64,000 bases of DNA from DAOTVX01 sp034436015 (GTDB lineage: Bacteria > Chloroflexota > Anaerolineae > Anaerolineales > Villigracilaceae): contig DAOTWG010000005.1 of the NCBI GenBank assembly GCA_034436015.1, positions 62,001 through 126,000 of the forward strand, given 5' to 3'. Shown here one piece after another: positions 9,508 to 17,750 of the stretch. The position numbers were made by a program, and so were the translations under genes. Under the pieces are notes generated by a model. The model worked only from the letters and a program-made list of their open reading frames with translations. It did no database searches and was not told where the DNA came from. Each line of letters opens with the position of its first letter. Within the stretch, counting starts at the first letter, position 1.

Positions 9508-10673
9508 CGGTTTGCTTTCTTCGCCGGTTCGCCGAGGAGAATAACGACGAGATGTTGATTAAGGAAAAGAGGGGTTTCTTCCTGACGCGGTACGATCTGC
9601 CCCAGGGTATAGCCGCCGACAATGGGGACATTCGGCCCAAGGACTTGTTGGATTGCCGCGATCTCTGCGCCAGGCTCTGCCTCGAAGAGCATATGCCAAG
9701 CGATGTCGGCCAACACCAAAGCCAGGGCTGGCTTGCCGCCGTCGAGCGCCGCGAGCGCCTGTTGCACGGCGTTACGCGCCGCCTCGCGGCAGGCCATCAG
9801 GCTTCCAACCAGCAAATGCGCCTCGACGCCGTCGCGAATGGCGGTGTTCAGGCGTAAGCTGCCATCGGCTTCTACACGGAGGGGAGAACGTATCAGGAGC
9901 GACGAGTCGGATTGTTCGATGCCGAGCGGGTACAGGCGCACCAGATGGGTGAGCGGAGGGAAGGCCCACTCGCGCGCGGGGTATCCGAAGAGACGGGCAT
10001 AGACTTCGGAAGCAGGACGTCCGTCCAACGTGCGCAACCAGAAACCGCGCGCGCGTGTGACGCGGAAGTATGGACCGACGGGTTGCCAGCCATGACCGTA
10101 GCCGAGTCCGACCTGTATCCGGCCTTCCAGTTGCATGAGCGCCAAGCCTCCTGCGCCGGCTTGGTTGCCGGCGATTTGGTACGCGCTGCTGCTATGCAAA
10201 TCGCCGCCGGAAAGCCCGCCGATAGCGGTGACCCCAGCCGGTAGATTGGCGCACAATTGCTCGGCGTCGGCGTTGAACCCATCAGCGAAGAAGAGGCTTG
10301 GCTGACCGGGTTTCTGACCGATTAATTGCGCCAGTTGCGCTGTGACCTCGCGCGTTGCTTGGGTGTAGCCGGGCAACCAGCGCACATTGACTCGGGCGTC
10401 GCCGGCACTCAGCAGCGCCACTACGACAGAATGGGAATGCACGCCTTGCGAGGTCAAGCCGGCGGGTGAACTGAAGCCGATGACGGGGGTGTTGCCCAAC
10501 AAACCGGTCACGCCGCCGACTACCTGCTGCGCCTCGTAGTGGTACGAAGAAACGAGAATCGCCAGCGTGGGCGACGCGCTGCCCAGGCGATTCAAGGCCT
10601 GGTGAGTTGCCTGCAGGGCAGCCTCGCGCCCGTCCAGTGCTCGCGCCTGTCCAATTGCTGCAGAAAGCGCCAT
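9504..10673 (-). CDS. FIST domain sensory protein
   Basis: The 389-residue protein consists of FIST_N (about 30-220) and FIST_C (about 225-370) domains. Supporting patterns are LAILVSSYHYEAQQVVGGV, the glycine-rich NTPVIGFSSPAG segment, GGLSGGDLHSSSAYQ and the closing VPIVGGYTLGQI. FIST domains are intracellular input modules thought to bind small ligands such as amino acids, and often lie beside histidine kinases. Here the kinase gene is immediately upstream, three bases away, so the two proteins probably form one signalling unit. There is no transmembrane segment. The ligand is unknown. Confidence 0.88.
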   Translation of the reverse strand: MALSAAIGQARALDGREAALQATHQALNRLGSASPTLAILVSSYHYEAQQVVGGVTGLLGNTPVIGFSSPAGLTSQGVHSHSVVVALLSAGDARVNVRWLPGYTQATREVTAQLAQLIGQKPGQPSLFFADGFNADAEQLCANLPAGVTAIGGLSGGDLHSSSAYQIAGNQAGAGGLALMQLEGRIQVGLGYGHGWQPVGPYFRVTRARGFWLRTLDGRPASEVYARLFGYPAREWAFPPLTHLVRLYPLGIEQSDSSLLIRSPLRVEADGSLRLNTAIRDGVEAHLLVGSLMACREAARNAVQQALAALDGGKPALALVLADIAWHMLFEAEPGAEIAAIQQVLGPNVPIVGGYTLGQIVPRQEETPLFLNQHLVVILLGEPAKKANR

Positions 10674-10676
10674 CCC

Positions 10677-13600
10677 TTATGCCTCTTCTGCCACCGGTAC
10701 GGTAAAGTGGAACGTCGTCCCTTTGCGATATTCGCTCTCGAACCAGATACGCCCGCCCTGCATTTCCACCAGACTCTTGGTAATATTCAGTCCTAGCCCA
10801 GTGCCAGGCGCCTCGCGTGCTTTCACGTCATCCGATCGGAAGAATTTCTGGAAGATCCTCTTCTGATCTTCTTGGCTGATGCCGATGCCATCATCCTGCA
10901 CCCGGAGGTGAACCACTTCCGTTGCGCCCTGCGGGTCCCAGCGATTTGGTGAGCGCTCAGCCGCGACCAGAATATGACCGCCTTCCGGCGTATACTTGTG
11001 TGCGTTGCTGACCAGATTGACCAGAACCTGAACGAGACGTGTACGATCCGCCCATACCTTCGGCAGATTGTCTGCCAGCTGCACAGTCAAGGTCTGCTTC
11101 TTGTCTTCCACCTGTCTGGTCATGGAGCGAACAACCTCATCTACCACCTCCAGCAGGTCCACGGCCCTGAATTCCAGCCTCAGGCGGCCAACTTCGATCT
11201 TCGAGTTGTCATTCAAATCGGAGACCAGAGTCGCCATGCGCTCTACGTTGGAGCGAATGGTGTGCAAGAAGTTGGCTTGATTCTCATTAACGGGGCCGAC
11301 CGCGCCGGCGGCCAATAGTTCGGTATACCCCTTGATGGAGGTCATCGGGTTTTTGAGTTCGTGCGCCACAAAGGAAATGAAATCGCTCTTAGCAATGTTC
11401 GCCGCCTGCACTTCCGCATAGAGCTGGGCATTGGCAATGGCAATAGCGGCATGGTCGCTCAAACGAGTCAGGAAATTGAGCACCTGTTCGGACAGATGGT
11501 CGGAGGAACGGCTTTCCAGGACGATGAGGCCGATTACCTTTGCCTCGCGGCGGATGGGCACCACCAGTTGACTGCGCGCCTCGGGGAGCAGTCCGCCTTG
11601 CTCGTCGGTCAACAACAAGCGTTGTGGCTGGCCGCCCTCCACCGCGGCGCGGATCGCCGGCTGTTCCAGCGGGAGGAGGGAATCCCCATACCGCTCCTGA
11701 AGTTCATCGTAGCCCGTTTGCGCCATCAACCGCAGGCCGCCATCCTGCACCATGCCAATCAGGCCGGCTTCCGACGCCGACTGGCGCATGGCCCAATCGA
11801 GGGTGATGCGCATCGCGCGGCCGACATCCAGGCTAGCGTTCAACTCGCGGTCAATGCGCTGCATGACCGAAAGTTCCTCCACACGAGCAGAGAGCTCCTG
11901 ATCGGTCAGCGTGTAGAGACGAGCGTTCTCGATGGCGACCGCGGCCTGACTGGCAAAGGCCATCAGGAGATTCTTGTCATCCTCGCCAAAGGGCAGGCCA
12001 TCCTTACGGTTGATTACCTCCAGCACACCAATGACGCGTTCCTTAACGACAAGCGGAACGGCCATCAAGGATTTGGAGACAAAGCCTGTCTGCCTATCTA
12101 TGGAAGCGAAATGTTCCGGCGAGTGCGGCACATCGTTCTCGATGATGGCGCTACGGGTCTGGGCGGCTTTGCCGGCGATTCCTGTGCCTGCCGGCAAGCG
12201 CTTTCCGATAAGGTCTTGGGCAACCGGGCTGATGACCTGCTGGAAGATCAATTCATCCGTTTGCTCGTCTAACAGAAACAGGGTGCCGGCTTCACAGTTC
12301 AGAATGGAGACCGCGCTTTCCAGGATGCGCTGAAGCAAAGGGGCGGTTTCCAACGTGCCGCTTAATTGGCGTGTAACTTCGTTAAGCGTCGCCAGTTGAC
12401 GGGCACGCCGTTCGGTCTCCTGGAGCAAGCGCGCTTTAACGATGGCGCCGGCCGCCTGATCGGCGATGGACTGCAACAGTTCGACTTGGGCAGGCGTGTA
12501 GACTACAGCGGGGTCGCGGCTGGCAATTGTCAACGCGCCGATCGTCTCGGCGCCGGCGTTAAGCGGGACGCCGGCCCAGGCGTAGATGCCGCTCGTGCTC
12601 GGCACGATGCCGCGCTCACGACACTCGCCCGCGTAGTCCGAGGTGACGATAGGCCTGCGGCTACGAATCACCTCGCGGCTCAAGCCCACCCTGGCCGGAA
12701 GAGGCATATTTTCGCGTTCGGTCAGGCGGGTGTCGTTCTCCAGGCGGAAGGCAAAGTAGTAATACTCTCCTTCGGGGTTGTAGAGGGTGATGTGCATATC
12801 ATCTACGGGCAAGGCCTGAGCGGTTTGCGCGTAGATGAGTTCCAGCATATCGTCGAAGGCGACAGTGATATTCACACCTTGGGCCAGACGCGCCAGGATA
12901 TTCATCTCACGCACGCGACGTTCCATACTGTGTGTCACCTGGGCGCGCTCGATGGCAACGGCGGCCTGCGAGGCAAGCATATCCAGGTAGTTGAGTTCTG
13001 CGCCGTTGTAAATCTCGCCAGACTGTTTTGGTCCAAGCGCCAGCCAACCGATGAGTCGTTCACCGGGCAAGGGGAGGAACAGCGTCGCGCCGAGCAACAT
13101 CAGGCGCACCCGCTCGGCCTGCAATGAGTCTGGAATCCGCGAAAGGTCAAGGAAGAGCGGCACACGTTCCCGGCTCAGCGTGCGTACGAGCGGACTTTCT
13201 GTATTGAAGCGCACATCGCTGGTCGGCTTGCCGTCCTCCCCCACCGCGGCGGCATACTGGTCGTTCAATGCATCATAAAGGAAAATATGGAGATGTTGTG
13301 GAAAAAGGCTTTCTTCAATCTGCCGGTGCACAGCCCGTACAATAGCGTTCAAATCCACCTGTCTGGCGAGCTCGTGGGCAAACTCCTGGACGCGTTGTTG
13401 GTAGGCCGTTTGCGTGCGAAAGAAGAGAACATCAATCCAGTGCTGCAGGCGGTTGCGCAAGGGGTTGAGGAGAATGGCCAGCAAGAAGACGAGCGCGCCA
13501 AGCAGGTAAGGGCTATACACGCGAAACAGATCGCCGAAAATCAGCCCCAGACCGGCGGTGAAGAAGGCATAGCCGCCTAGTACGAGGATGGAAAGCGCGC

Positions 13601-14678
13601 TGTAGAGCATGGCGCGGCGCATCAAATAATCGGTGCGTACCAGCCGTTGACGCAACAGGACGTAGGCCGTCACTGCCGGGAAGACCATGGTCGGCGCGAA
13701 CAGCCAGGACGGGAAGTTCAACGGGCGGATAGTTGACGACCAGAAGAGCCATACCGCCAATGGACCGAATGCGAGAATCATGCCCAGGAGCAGAGTGGCC
13801 GTCTGTCGGCGCACAACCGGCGAGTGGGAGGCGACGGCACGGAAAATCAAAGTGGCGCTGAAGTACAGGAAGACCAGAGCATTCCAGAGATACAGCACGC
13901 GCCAGCAGGTAACATATTGAAGTGGACGCTGGTCATCGCGCAGGTAAACAATTGTCCAGAGGAGGAGAGGAAAGGCTAGAGCATAACCCAGGAAAGCCAG
14001 ATAGCGACGCCCGGTAAGCCAGCGCGCCTCTTCGGGAAAGATCATGGCCAGCTCCAGCAAAGCGGCGCCGCCTATGGCCAGGGCAGCCGTCCATAAAAGG
14101 GAGAAGACGTGGGTTGTGTAGAGATCCAACAGGCCGCCTGCCAAAAGGGCAAGAGACGTAGCGAAGAGGGCAAAGGCTCGCCCGGCCGCTTCGCTGCGCC
14201 GCAGACCAAACGTCCACAGGCTGATCGCCAGATAGGCAAGGCCGATTGCATAAGGGATATAGAAATACGTCCAGCGGGCCTGGGGAGGGAACGGTTGCAA
14301 GGTAACCCAGCGCGTCTCTTCCACACCATCCGCGACTCGCCGTACGAATACGACAATCTGCTCCCCCACGGCGTGTTGGCGCAGCACCGCTTGCAGTTGC
14401 GCGGAGTTCCTCACCGCAACATTCTCTACCGCGATCAACTGGTAGTTCAGGCGCAAAGACTCATCCAAGTACAATCCCCACGCTTCTGCCGGCCGGCTTT
14501 GACCAACGCCGTTGAAGACCATCGTCTGTTCCACGAAGGCTCCCAGGAAAGGTAACGAAAACCATCTTGCGGCCAGCGCCCCCAACACGACGAAGACAGC
14601 GATCGCGAGAACCTGATAGGCCAACACCAGGCCCTGTAAAAATCGTCCCCAAAGAACAGCTCGACGCGCGACAGACAT
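10677..14678 (-). CDS. Membrane histidine kinase: PDZ-like sensor, multi-helix domain, four GAF domains
   Basis: The 1333-residue protein begins with one helix (about 12-40). An extracytoplasmic PDZ-like segment (about 55-135) follows, then seven or eight helices between about 140 and 400. Next come four GAF domains: about 460-575, 590-760, 775-930 and 945-1095. The HisKA helix FVAHELKNPMTSIKGY puts the phosphorylated histidine at 1106. The ATPase domain has the N box near N1225, DDGIGIS from about 1262 and GTGLGL from about 1292. All catalytic boxes are intact. No response regulator is encoded nearby, so it is an orphan kinase; the FIST gene three bases downstream is the probable partner. 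No promoter with both boxes was found in the 83-base gap before feoB. Confidence 0.93.
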   Translation of the reverse strand: MSVARRAVLWGRFLQGLVLAYQVLAIAVFVVLGALAARWFSLPFLGAFVEQTMVFNGVGQSRPAEAWGLYLDESLRLNYQLIAVENVAVRNSAQLQAVLRQHAVGEQIVVFVRRVADGVEETRWVTLQPFPPQARWTYFYIPYAIGLAYLAISLWTFGLRRSEAAGRAFALFATSLALLAGGLLDLYTTHVFSLLWTAALAIGGAALLELAMIFPEEARWLTGRRYLAFLGYALAFPLLLWTIVYLRDDQRPLQYVTCWRVLYLWNALVFLYFSATLIFRAVASHSPVVRRQTATLLLGMILAFGPLAVWLFWSSTIRPLNFPSWLFAPTMVFPAVTAYVLLRQRLVRTDYLMRRAMLYSALSILVLGGYAFFTAGLGLIFGDLFRVYSPYLLGALVFLLAILLNPLRNRLQHWIDVLFFRTQTAYQQRVQEFAHELARQVDLNAIVRAVHRQIEESLFPQHLHIFLYDALNDQYAAAVGEDGKPTSDVRFNTESPLVRTLSRERVPLFLDLSRIPDSLQAERVRLMLLGATLFLPLPGERLIGWLALGPKQSGEIYNGAELNYLDMLASQAAVAIERAQVTHSMERRVREMNILARLAQGVNITVAFDDMLELIYAQTAQALPVDDMHITLYNPEGEYYYFAFRLENDTRLTERENMPLPARVGLSREVIRSRRPIVTSDYAGECRERGIVPSTSGIYAWAGVPLNAGAETIGALTIASRDPAVVYTPAQVELLQSIADQAAGAIVKARLLQETERRARQLATLNEVTRQLSGTLETAPLLQRILESAVSILNCEAGTLFLLDEQTDELIFQQVISPVAQDLIGKRLPAGTGIAGKAAQTRSAIIENDVPHSPEHFASIDRQTGFVSKSLMAVPLVVKERVIGVLEVINRKDGLPFGEDDKNLLMAFASQAAVAIENARLYTLTDQELSARVEELSVMQRIDRELNASLDVGRAMRITLDWAMRQSASEAGLIGMVQDGGLRLMAQTGYDELQERYGDSLLPLEQPAIRAAVEGGQPQRLLLTDEQGGLLPEARSQLVVPIRREAKVIGLIVLESRSSDHLSEQVLNFLTRLSDHAAIAIANAQLYAEVQAANIAKSDFISFVAHELKNPMTSIKGYTELLAAGAVGPVNENQANFLHTIRSNVERMATLVSDLNDNSKIEVGRLRLEFRAVDLLEVVDEVVRSMTRQVEDKKQTLTVQLADNLPKVWADRTRLVQVLVNLVSNAHKYTPEGGHILVAAERSPNRWDPQGATEVVHLRVQDDGIGISQEDQKRIFQKFFRSDDVKAREAPGTGLGLNITKSLVEMQGGRIWFESEYRKGTTFHFTVPVAEEA

Positions 14679-14761
14679 AGCCAGGTACTTCTATTCTAAC
14701 CGAAAATTGCCGGAGCGCCAGCGTCAGTCAAATTTGTAAACTGTCCTGTCATCCATCCTGC

Positions 14762-16822
14762 TTACCACCCTGCCCACCGCGCCAGTTGATAGACCAGCGT
14801 TGCCGCGCCCAAGGAGACGAGCAACAACAGGCCAACGCTGACTGCCGGCCACTTCCATGTACCGATTTCCTGACGGATGGCCGCTATTGTGGCCGCGCAG
14901 GGGACGAAGGTGATTTGTGCCACGAGGAAAGCGAGGCCGGCGGCCGGAGTCAGACTATGCGCTACCTGCTCTGCCAGCATGCCCCCTGCCTGACCCCCAT
15001 AGAGGACTCCCAGCGTGGCAATGGTATTTTCTTTGGCAAAGAAACTGGAAAGCAATGCCGTAATGAGTCGCCAATCGCCCAGACCAAACCAGCGTCCGAA
15101 CGGCTCGAGGCTGCGCCCCAGCCGGGCCAGAATGCTGGTCTGCGCCTCGCCATTCGGCAAATAGGCCAGCAGCCAGACAAGGAGCGAGGCGACAACGATG
15201 GTCGTCCCGGCCTTGCGCACGAACGCCCCGGTGTGTTGCCACACATATAGGCCAATCGTGCGCGCGTTCGGCCAGTGATAGAGAGGCATTTCCATAATGA
15301 AAGCCAGCCGTTGACCGTGAAAGGCGCCACGATGAATGGTGAAACCGAGCAAGAAAAGGAGCAAGAGGTTGCCGGCAACCAGCCCCCACGTGATCCAGGG
15401 AGCATCCTTCCCAAAGAAGGCCGGCGCCAGGAAGACGATGACGGCCATCCGTCCACTGCACGGCACCAGCGGCGCGAGCAGGATGGTCAGCAGACGGGCG
15501 CGGCGGTCCTCGATGATGCGCGTACCCATCACGGCCGGCACATTGCAACCGAAGCCCAGGCTCAAAGGCAGGAACGATCGCCCGTGCAGACCAATCCAGT
15601 GCATGAAGCGGTCCATCACGTAAGCCGAACGAGCCAGGTACCCCACATCCTCCAGCAGACCTAGCGCGACAAAGAAGAGAATCAACACCGGCAGGAGCGA
15701 AAGCACCGCGCCGACGCCGCCAACCAGTCCATCGGCCAGCAGGCTGCTCAACCAGGGGGAGAACGGCGCGAGACTCTGCCGCACCCCTTGCGCGACAAGT
15801 GTAAAGAGATCATCCAACCATCCCACAATCGGCGACGCCAAAGTATAGGTCAGCCAAAATACTGCCCCCCAGATTCCCACCAGCACCATCAGTCCCCACC
15901 ATGGATGGGCAGCAACCTTGTCAAGTTGGTCGGTAAGACGGATCGCGCCGGCTTTCGGTTGGATGAGCGCGGCGCGCACCATTCGCCCAATCCATGCATA
16001 CCGTCCGCGGACGATGTCCAAGTAAGCATCCTCGTGCTGTTGCAACAAGGAATGAATCGCCTGCCAAGCCTGCGGCGCGCTTTGACGCGCCAATTCTGTG
16101 ATTTCTGCGTCCCCTTCTAGTAACTTGAGGGCCACCCATTCCGTTGGGTAGGCTAGAGGATAGCGGGCAAGCAGGCGGCGAATCTCAGAAAGAATCGCCT
16201 GGTGGTCGGCACGCATTGTGGGACGACGCGGTGAGAATTTGCTCGCGTCGCTTGCCAGGCGCAGGACGGCATCAAGCAGGCTATCCAGACCGCGCCGCCT
16301 CGTGGCAACCAAAGGAACAACCGGCACGCCGAGGGCAGCTTGCAGAACATGCGTCTCAATGTGCACTCCTTCACGTTCGGCCACATCGAGCATGTTCACG
16401 CCAATCACAAAACGAACCGGCACAGCGAGCAGTTCAGCCGCCAAGTACAGGCTACGTTCCAGCGTCACCGCGCTGACGATAAGTACAACCACATCGGGCT
16501 TCTCGCGCAAAAGGAAGTCGCGCGCGAGTCGTTCCTCCTCCGAATTCGCCGTCAGACTGTACGCGCCGGGCAAGTCCACGAGCCGAATCGCTTGGCCGCG
16601 ATAGGTCAGGAAACCAACTTTCTGCTCCACCGTTTTGCCCGGCCAATTGCCAACATGCTGGTTCAACCCGGTCAGCATGTTGAAGACGGTTGTCTTGCCG
16701 ACGTTCGGTTGACCGGCCAGCGCAACTGTTAAGGATGCTGCAGAAAGGCGCGAATCGGTCGCGCGCGCCGATCCAGAGTGGGAGAACGTTGATGTGGATG
16801 TATGACAGGAAGGGGTCAACAT
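14762..16822 (-). CDS. feoB: Ferrous iron transporter FeoB
   Basis: The 686-residue protein has a cytosolic G domain with G1 GQPNVGKT (37-44), G3 DLPG (83-86) and G4 NMLD (in FVIGVNMLDVAE). A helical GDI-like region follows, then the FeoB membrane part. That part carries both conserved gate helices (LGFGCNVPAVMGTR and FFAKENTIATLGVLYGG) and the FVPCAATIAAI segment. It imports Fe2+ with GTP hydrolysis. The first 30 residues are a Ser/Thr-rich extension before the G domain. The ATG overlaps the feoA stop (ATGTTGA). A zinc-ribbon or FeoC-like gene does not follow. Confidence 0.97.
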   Translation of the reverse strand: MLTPSCHTSTSTFSHSGSARATDSRLSAASLTVALAGQPNVGKTTVFNMLTGLNQHVGNWPGKTVEQKVGFLTYRGQAIRLVDLPGAYSLTANSEEERLARDFLLREKPDVVVLIVSAVTLERSLYLAAELLAVPVRFVIGVNMLDVAEREGVHIETHVLQAALGVPVVPLVATRRRGLDSLLDAVLRLASDASKFSPRRPTMRADHQAILSEIRRLLARYPLAYPTEWVALKLLEGDAEITELARQSAPQAWQAIHSLLQQHEDAYLDIVRGRYAWIGRMVRAALIQPKAGAIRLTDQLDKVAAHPWWGLMVLVGIWGAVFWLTYTLASPIVGWLDDLFTLVAQGVRQSLAPFSPWLSSLLADGLVGGVGAVLSLLPVLILFFVALGLLEDVGYLARSAYVMDRFMHWIGLHGRSFLPLSLGFGCNVPAVMGTRIIEDRRARLLTILLAPLVPCSGRMAVIVFLAPAFFGKDAPWITWGLVAGNLLLLFLLGFTIHRGAFHGQRLAFIMEMPLYHWPNARTIGLYVWQHTGAFVRKAGTTIVVASLLVWLLAYLPNGEAQTSILARLGRSLEPFGRWFGLGDWRLITALLSSFFAKENTIATLGVLYGGQAGGMLAEQVAHSLTPAAGLAFLVAQITFVPCAATIAAIRQEIGTWKWPAVSVGLLLLVSLGAATLVYQLARWAGW

Positions 16823-17106
16823 AGTCTGACCAGGATGTGATTGGCCTCGCCGCGCCCGAGCGCCAAGCGTGTCTCGCGCACGGTCAGCAACACAGGCCCG
16901 CGCCCGTAGTTCTGGAGCACCAGGATTTCCGCGCCGATTGTCAGCCCCAATGCGACAAGGCGGCTCTGCAGACTGCGCCCGCCCAGCAAGCGCGCCACCA
17001 CGCCGCGCTGCCCAGGTTGCAGACGGCTCAAAGGCAGCACCCCCTCGGGCACAGACGGAACCGCCCCGCGAATTCGATTCCTCCGCCGACGTACTCTATG
17101 CCACAC
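16816..17106 (-). CDS. feoA: Ferrous iron transport protein FeoA
   Basis: This small SH3-like protein assists FeoB. The FeoA core is clear: PLSRLQPGQRGVVARLLGG, then RLVALGLTIGAEILVLQN and a final strand RLALGRGEANHILVRL. The reading frame is open further upstream. GTG 17106 is chosen because GGGAGG lies nine bases before it and the homology begins about 20 residues later; this gives 96 residues with an 11-base overlap with fur. The basic stretch WHRVRRRRNRIRG at the start is unusual and may mean the true start is later. The gene overlaps feoB by seven bases. Confidence 0.88.
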   Translation of the reverse strand: MWHRVRRRRNRIRGAVPSVPEGVLPLSRLQPGQRGVVARLLGGRSLQSRLVALGLTIGAEILVLQNYGRGPVLLTVRETRLALGRGEANHILVRLC

Positions 17107-17542
17107 CTTTGCATTCCTCCCGCTTGCGACACTCCGCGCAATAGCCACGGAGCGACAGATGGGTCTCCTCGACCTGCAGACTCATGTGTTCCGCCAGTTC
17201 TTGCACGGCTCTGGCAATCGTCGGGGCTTCAAACTCGACCACCCGATGACAACCAAGACAGGTGAAGTGGTAATGCGGCTCTGGTTGAGTTACCTCGAAG
17301 TGACCGTGTTCCTCGCCGAGCGAATGTTCCTGCACCAGACCGATGGATTTGAGCAACGCCAGCGTTCGATAGACAGTGGCCAGGCTGATGCGCGCATCAC
17401 GCTCTCGCGCGCGGGCATGAATATCCTCGGCATCCAGATGGCCGCGACTCGTCTCGAGGGTTTCCAGAATCAGTCTCCGTTGGCGAGTCAACCGTTGTCC
17501 GTCGGCATGAAGAACAGAAAGCAGGAACATTTGTCGGTTCAT
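17096..17542 (-). CDS. fur: Fur family metal-responsive repressor
   Basis: The 148-residue protein has the winged-helix domain (about 1-85, with LTRQRRLILETL and ARISLATVYRTLALL). The dimerisation domain carries metal ligands HYHFTCLGCHRVVEF and a second cysteine pair CAECRKREEC near the C terminus, the structural zinc site. It is the first gene of fur-feoA-feoB and overlaps feoA, so it most likely represses its own operon with Fe2+. A palindromic Fur box sits 10 bases upstream of its start. Zur or Mur specificity cannot be excluded from sequence alone, but the feo linkage argues for iron. Confidence 0.93.
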   Translation of the reverse strand: MNRQMFLLSVLHADGQRLTRQRRLILETLETSRGHLDAEDIHARARERDARISLATVYRTLALLKSIGLVQEHSLGEEHGHFEVTQPEPHYHFTCLGCHRVVEFEAPTIARAVQELAEHMSLQVEETHLSLRGYCAECRKREECKGVA

Positions 17543-17551
17543 TGCCTATTA

Positions 17552-17574
17552 TTGCAAATGAGAATTATTTTCAA
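17552..17574. promoter_or_regulatory. Fur box in front of fur-feoAB
   Basis: This is a 23-base imperfect palindrome. The left arm reads TTGCAAATGAG and the right arm TTATTTTCAA, around a central A. Fifteen of 23 positions agree with the reverse complement. The core ATGAGAATTATTTTC resembles the classical Fur site (GATAATGATAAT arms). It covers the predicted transcription start of the extended -10 promoter at 17576-17584, so bound Fur would block initiation. Confidence 0.75.
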
Positions 17575-17575
17575 T

Positions 17576-17584
17576 ATTATACCA
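17576..17584 (-). promoter_or_regulatory. Extended -10 promoter of fur-feoAB
   Basis: On the minus strand the sequence is TGGTATAAT, a perfect TATAAT hexamer preceded by TGn. No -35 hexamer is seen at 16-18 bases, which is normal for extended -10 promoters. The predicted start point lies near 17569, inside the Fur box. Just upstream of it (17588-17606) a GC-rich inverted repeat AGGGGAAGG/CCTCCCCT lies between this promoter and mutS2. Confidence 0.65.
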
Positions 17585-17702
17585 TGCAGGGGAAGGAAAC
17601 CTCCCCTCGAAGGGTTGGTCAACCGCCGTCGGTGCAGGTCATGTTTTTCTTTTCTTTGCTGTTGGAGCAGCAGTTCTCTCAGCCGGAAAAAGATTTCATC
17701 AT

Positions 17703-17719
17703 CCGTAAGCCGATTACGG
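17703..17719. repeat. Short palindrome in the mutS2 leader
   Basis: CCGTAA, a five-base spacer and TTACGG form an exact six-base inverted repeat 32 bases before the mutS2 start. An AT-rich TAAAAT at 17721-17726 follows and could be a -10 element, without a clear -35. It could be an operator or chance. Confidence 0.3.
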
Positions 17720-17750
17720 TTAAAATAGCGCACGAAGAAGGTCGATTCCT

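Noticed and set aside
14679..14761. TTGACT and TAGAAT before the histidine kinase gene
   Set aside because: They are 27 bases apart, so they cannot form one promoter.
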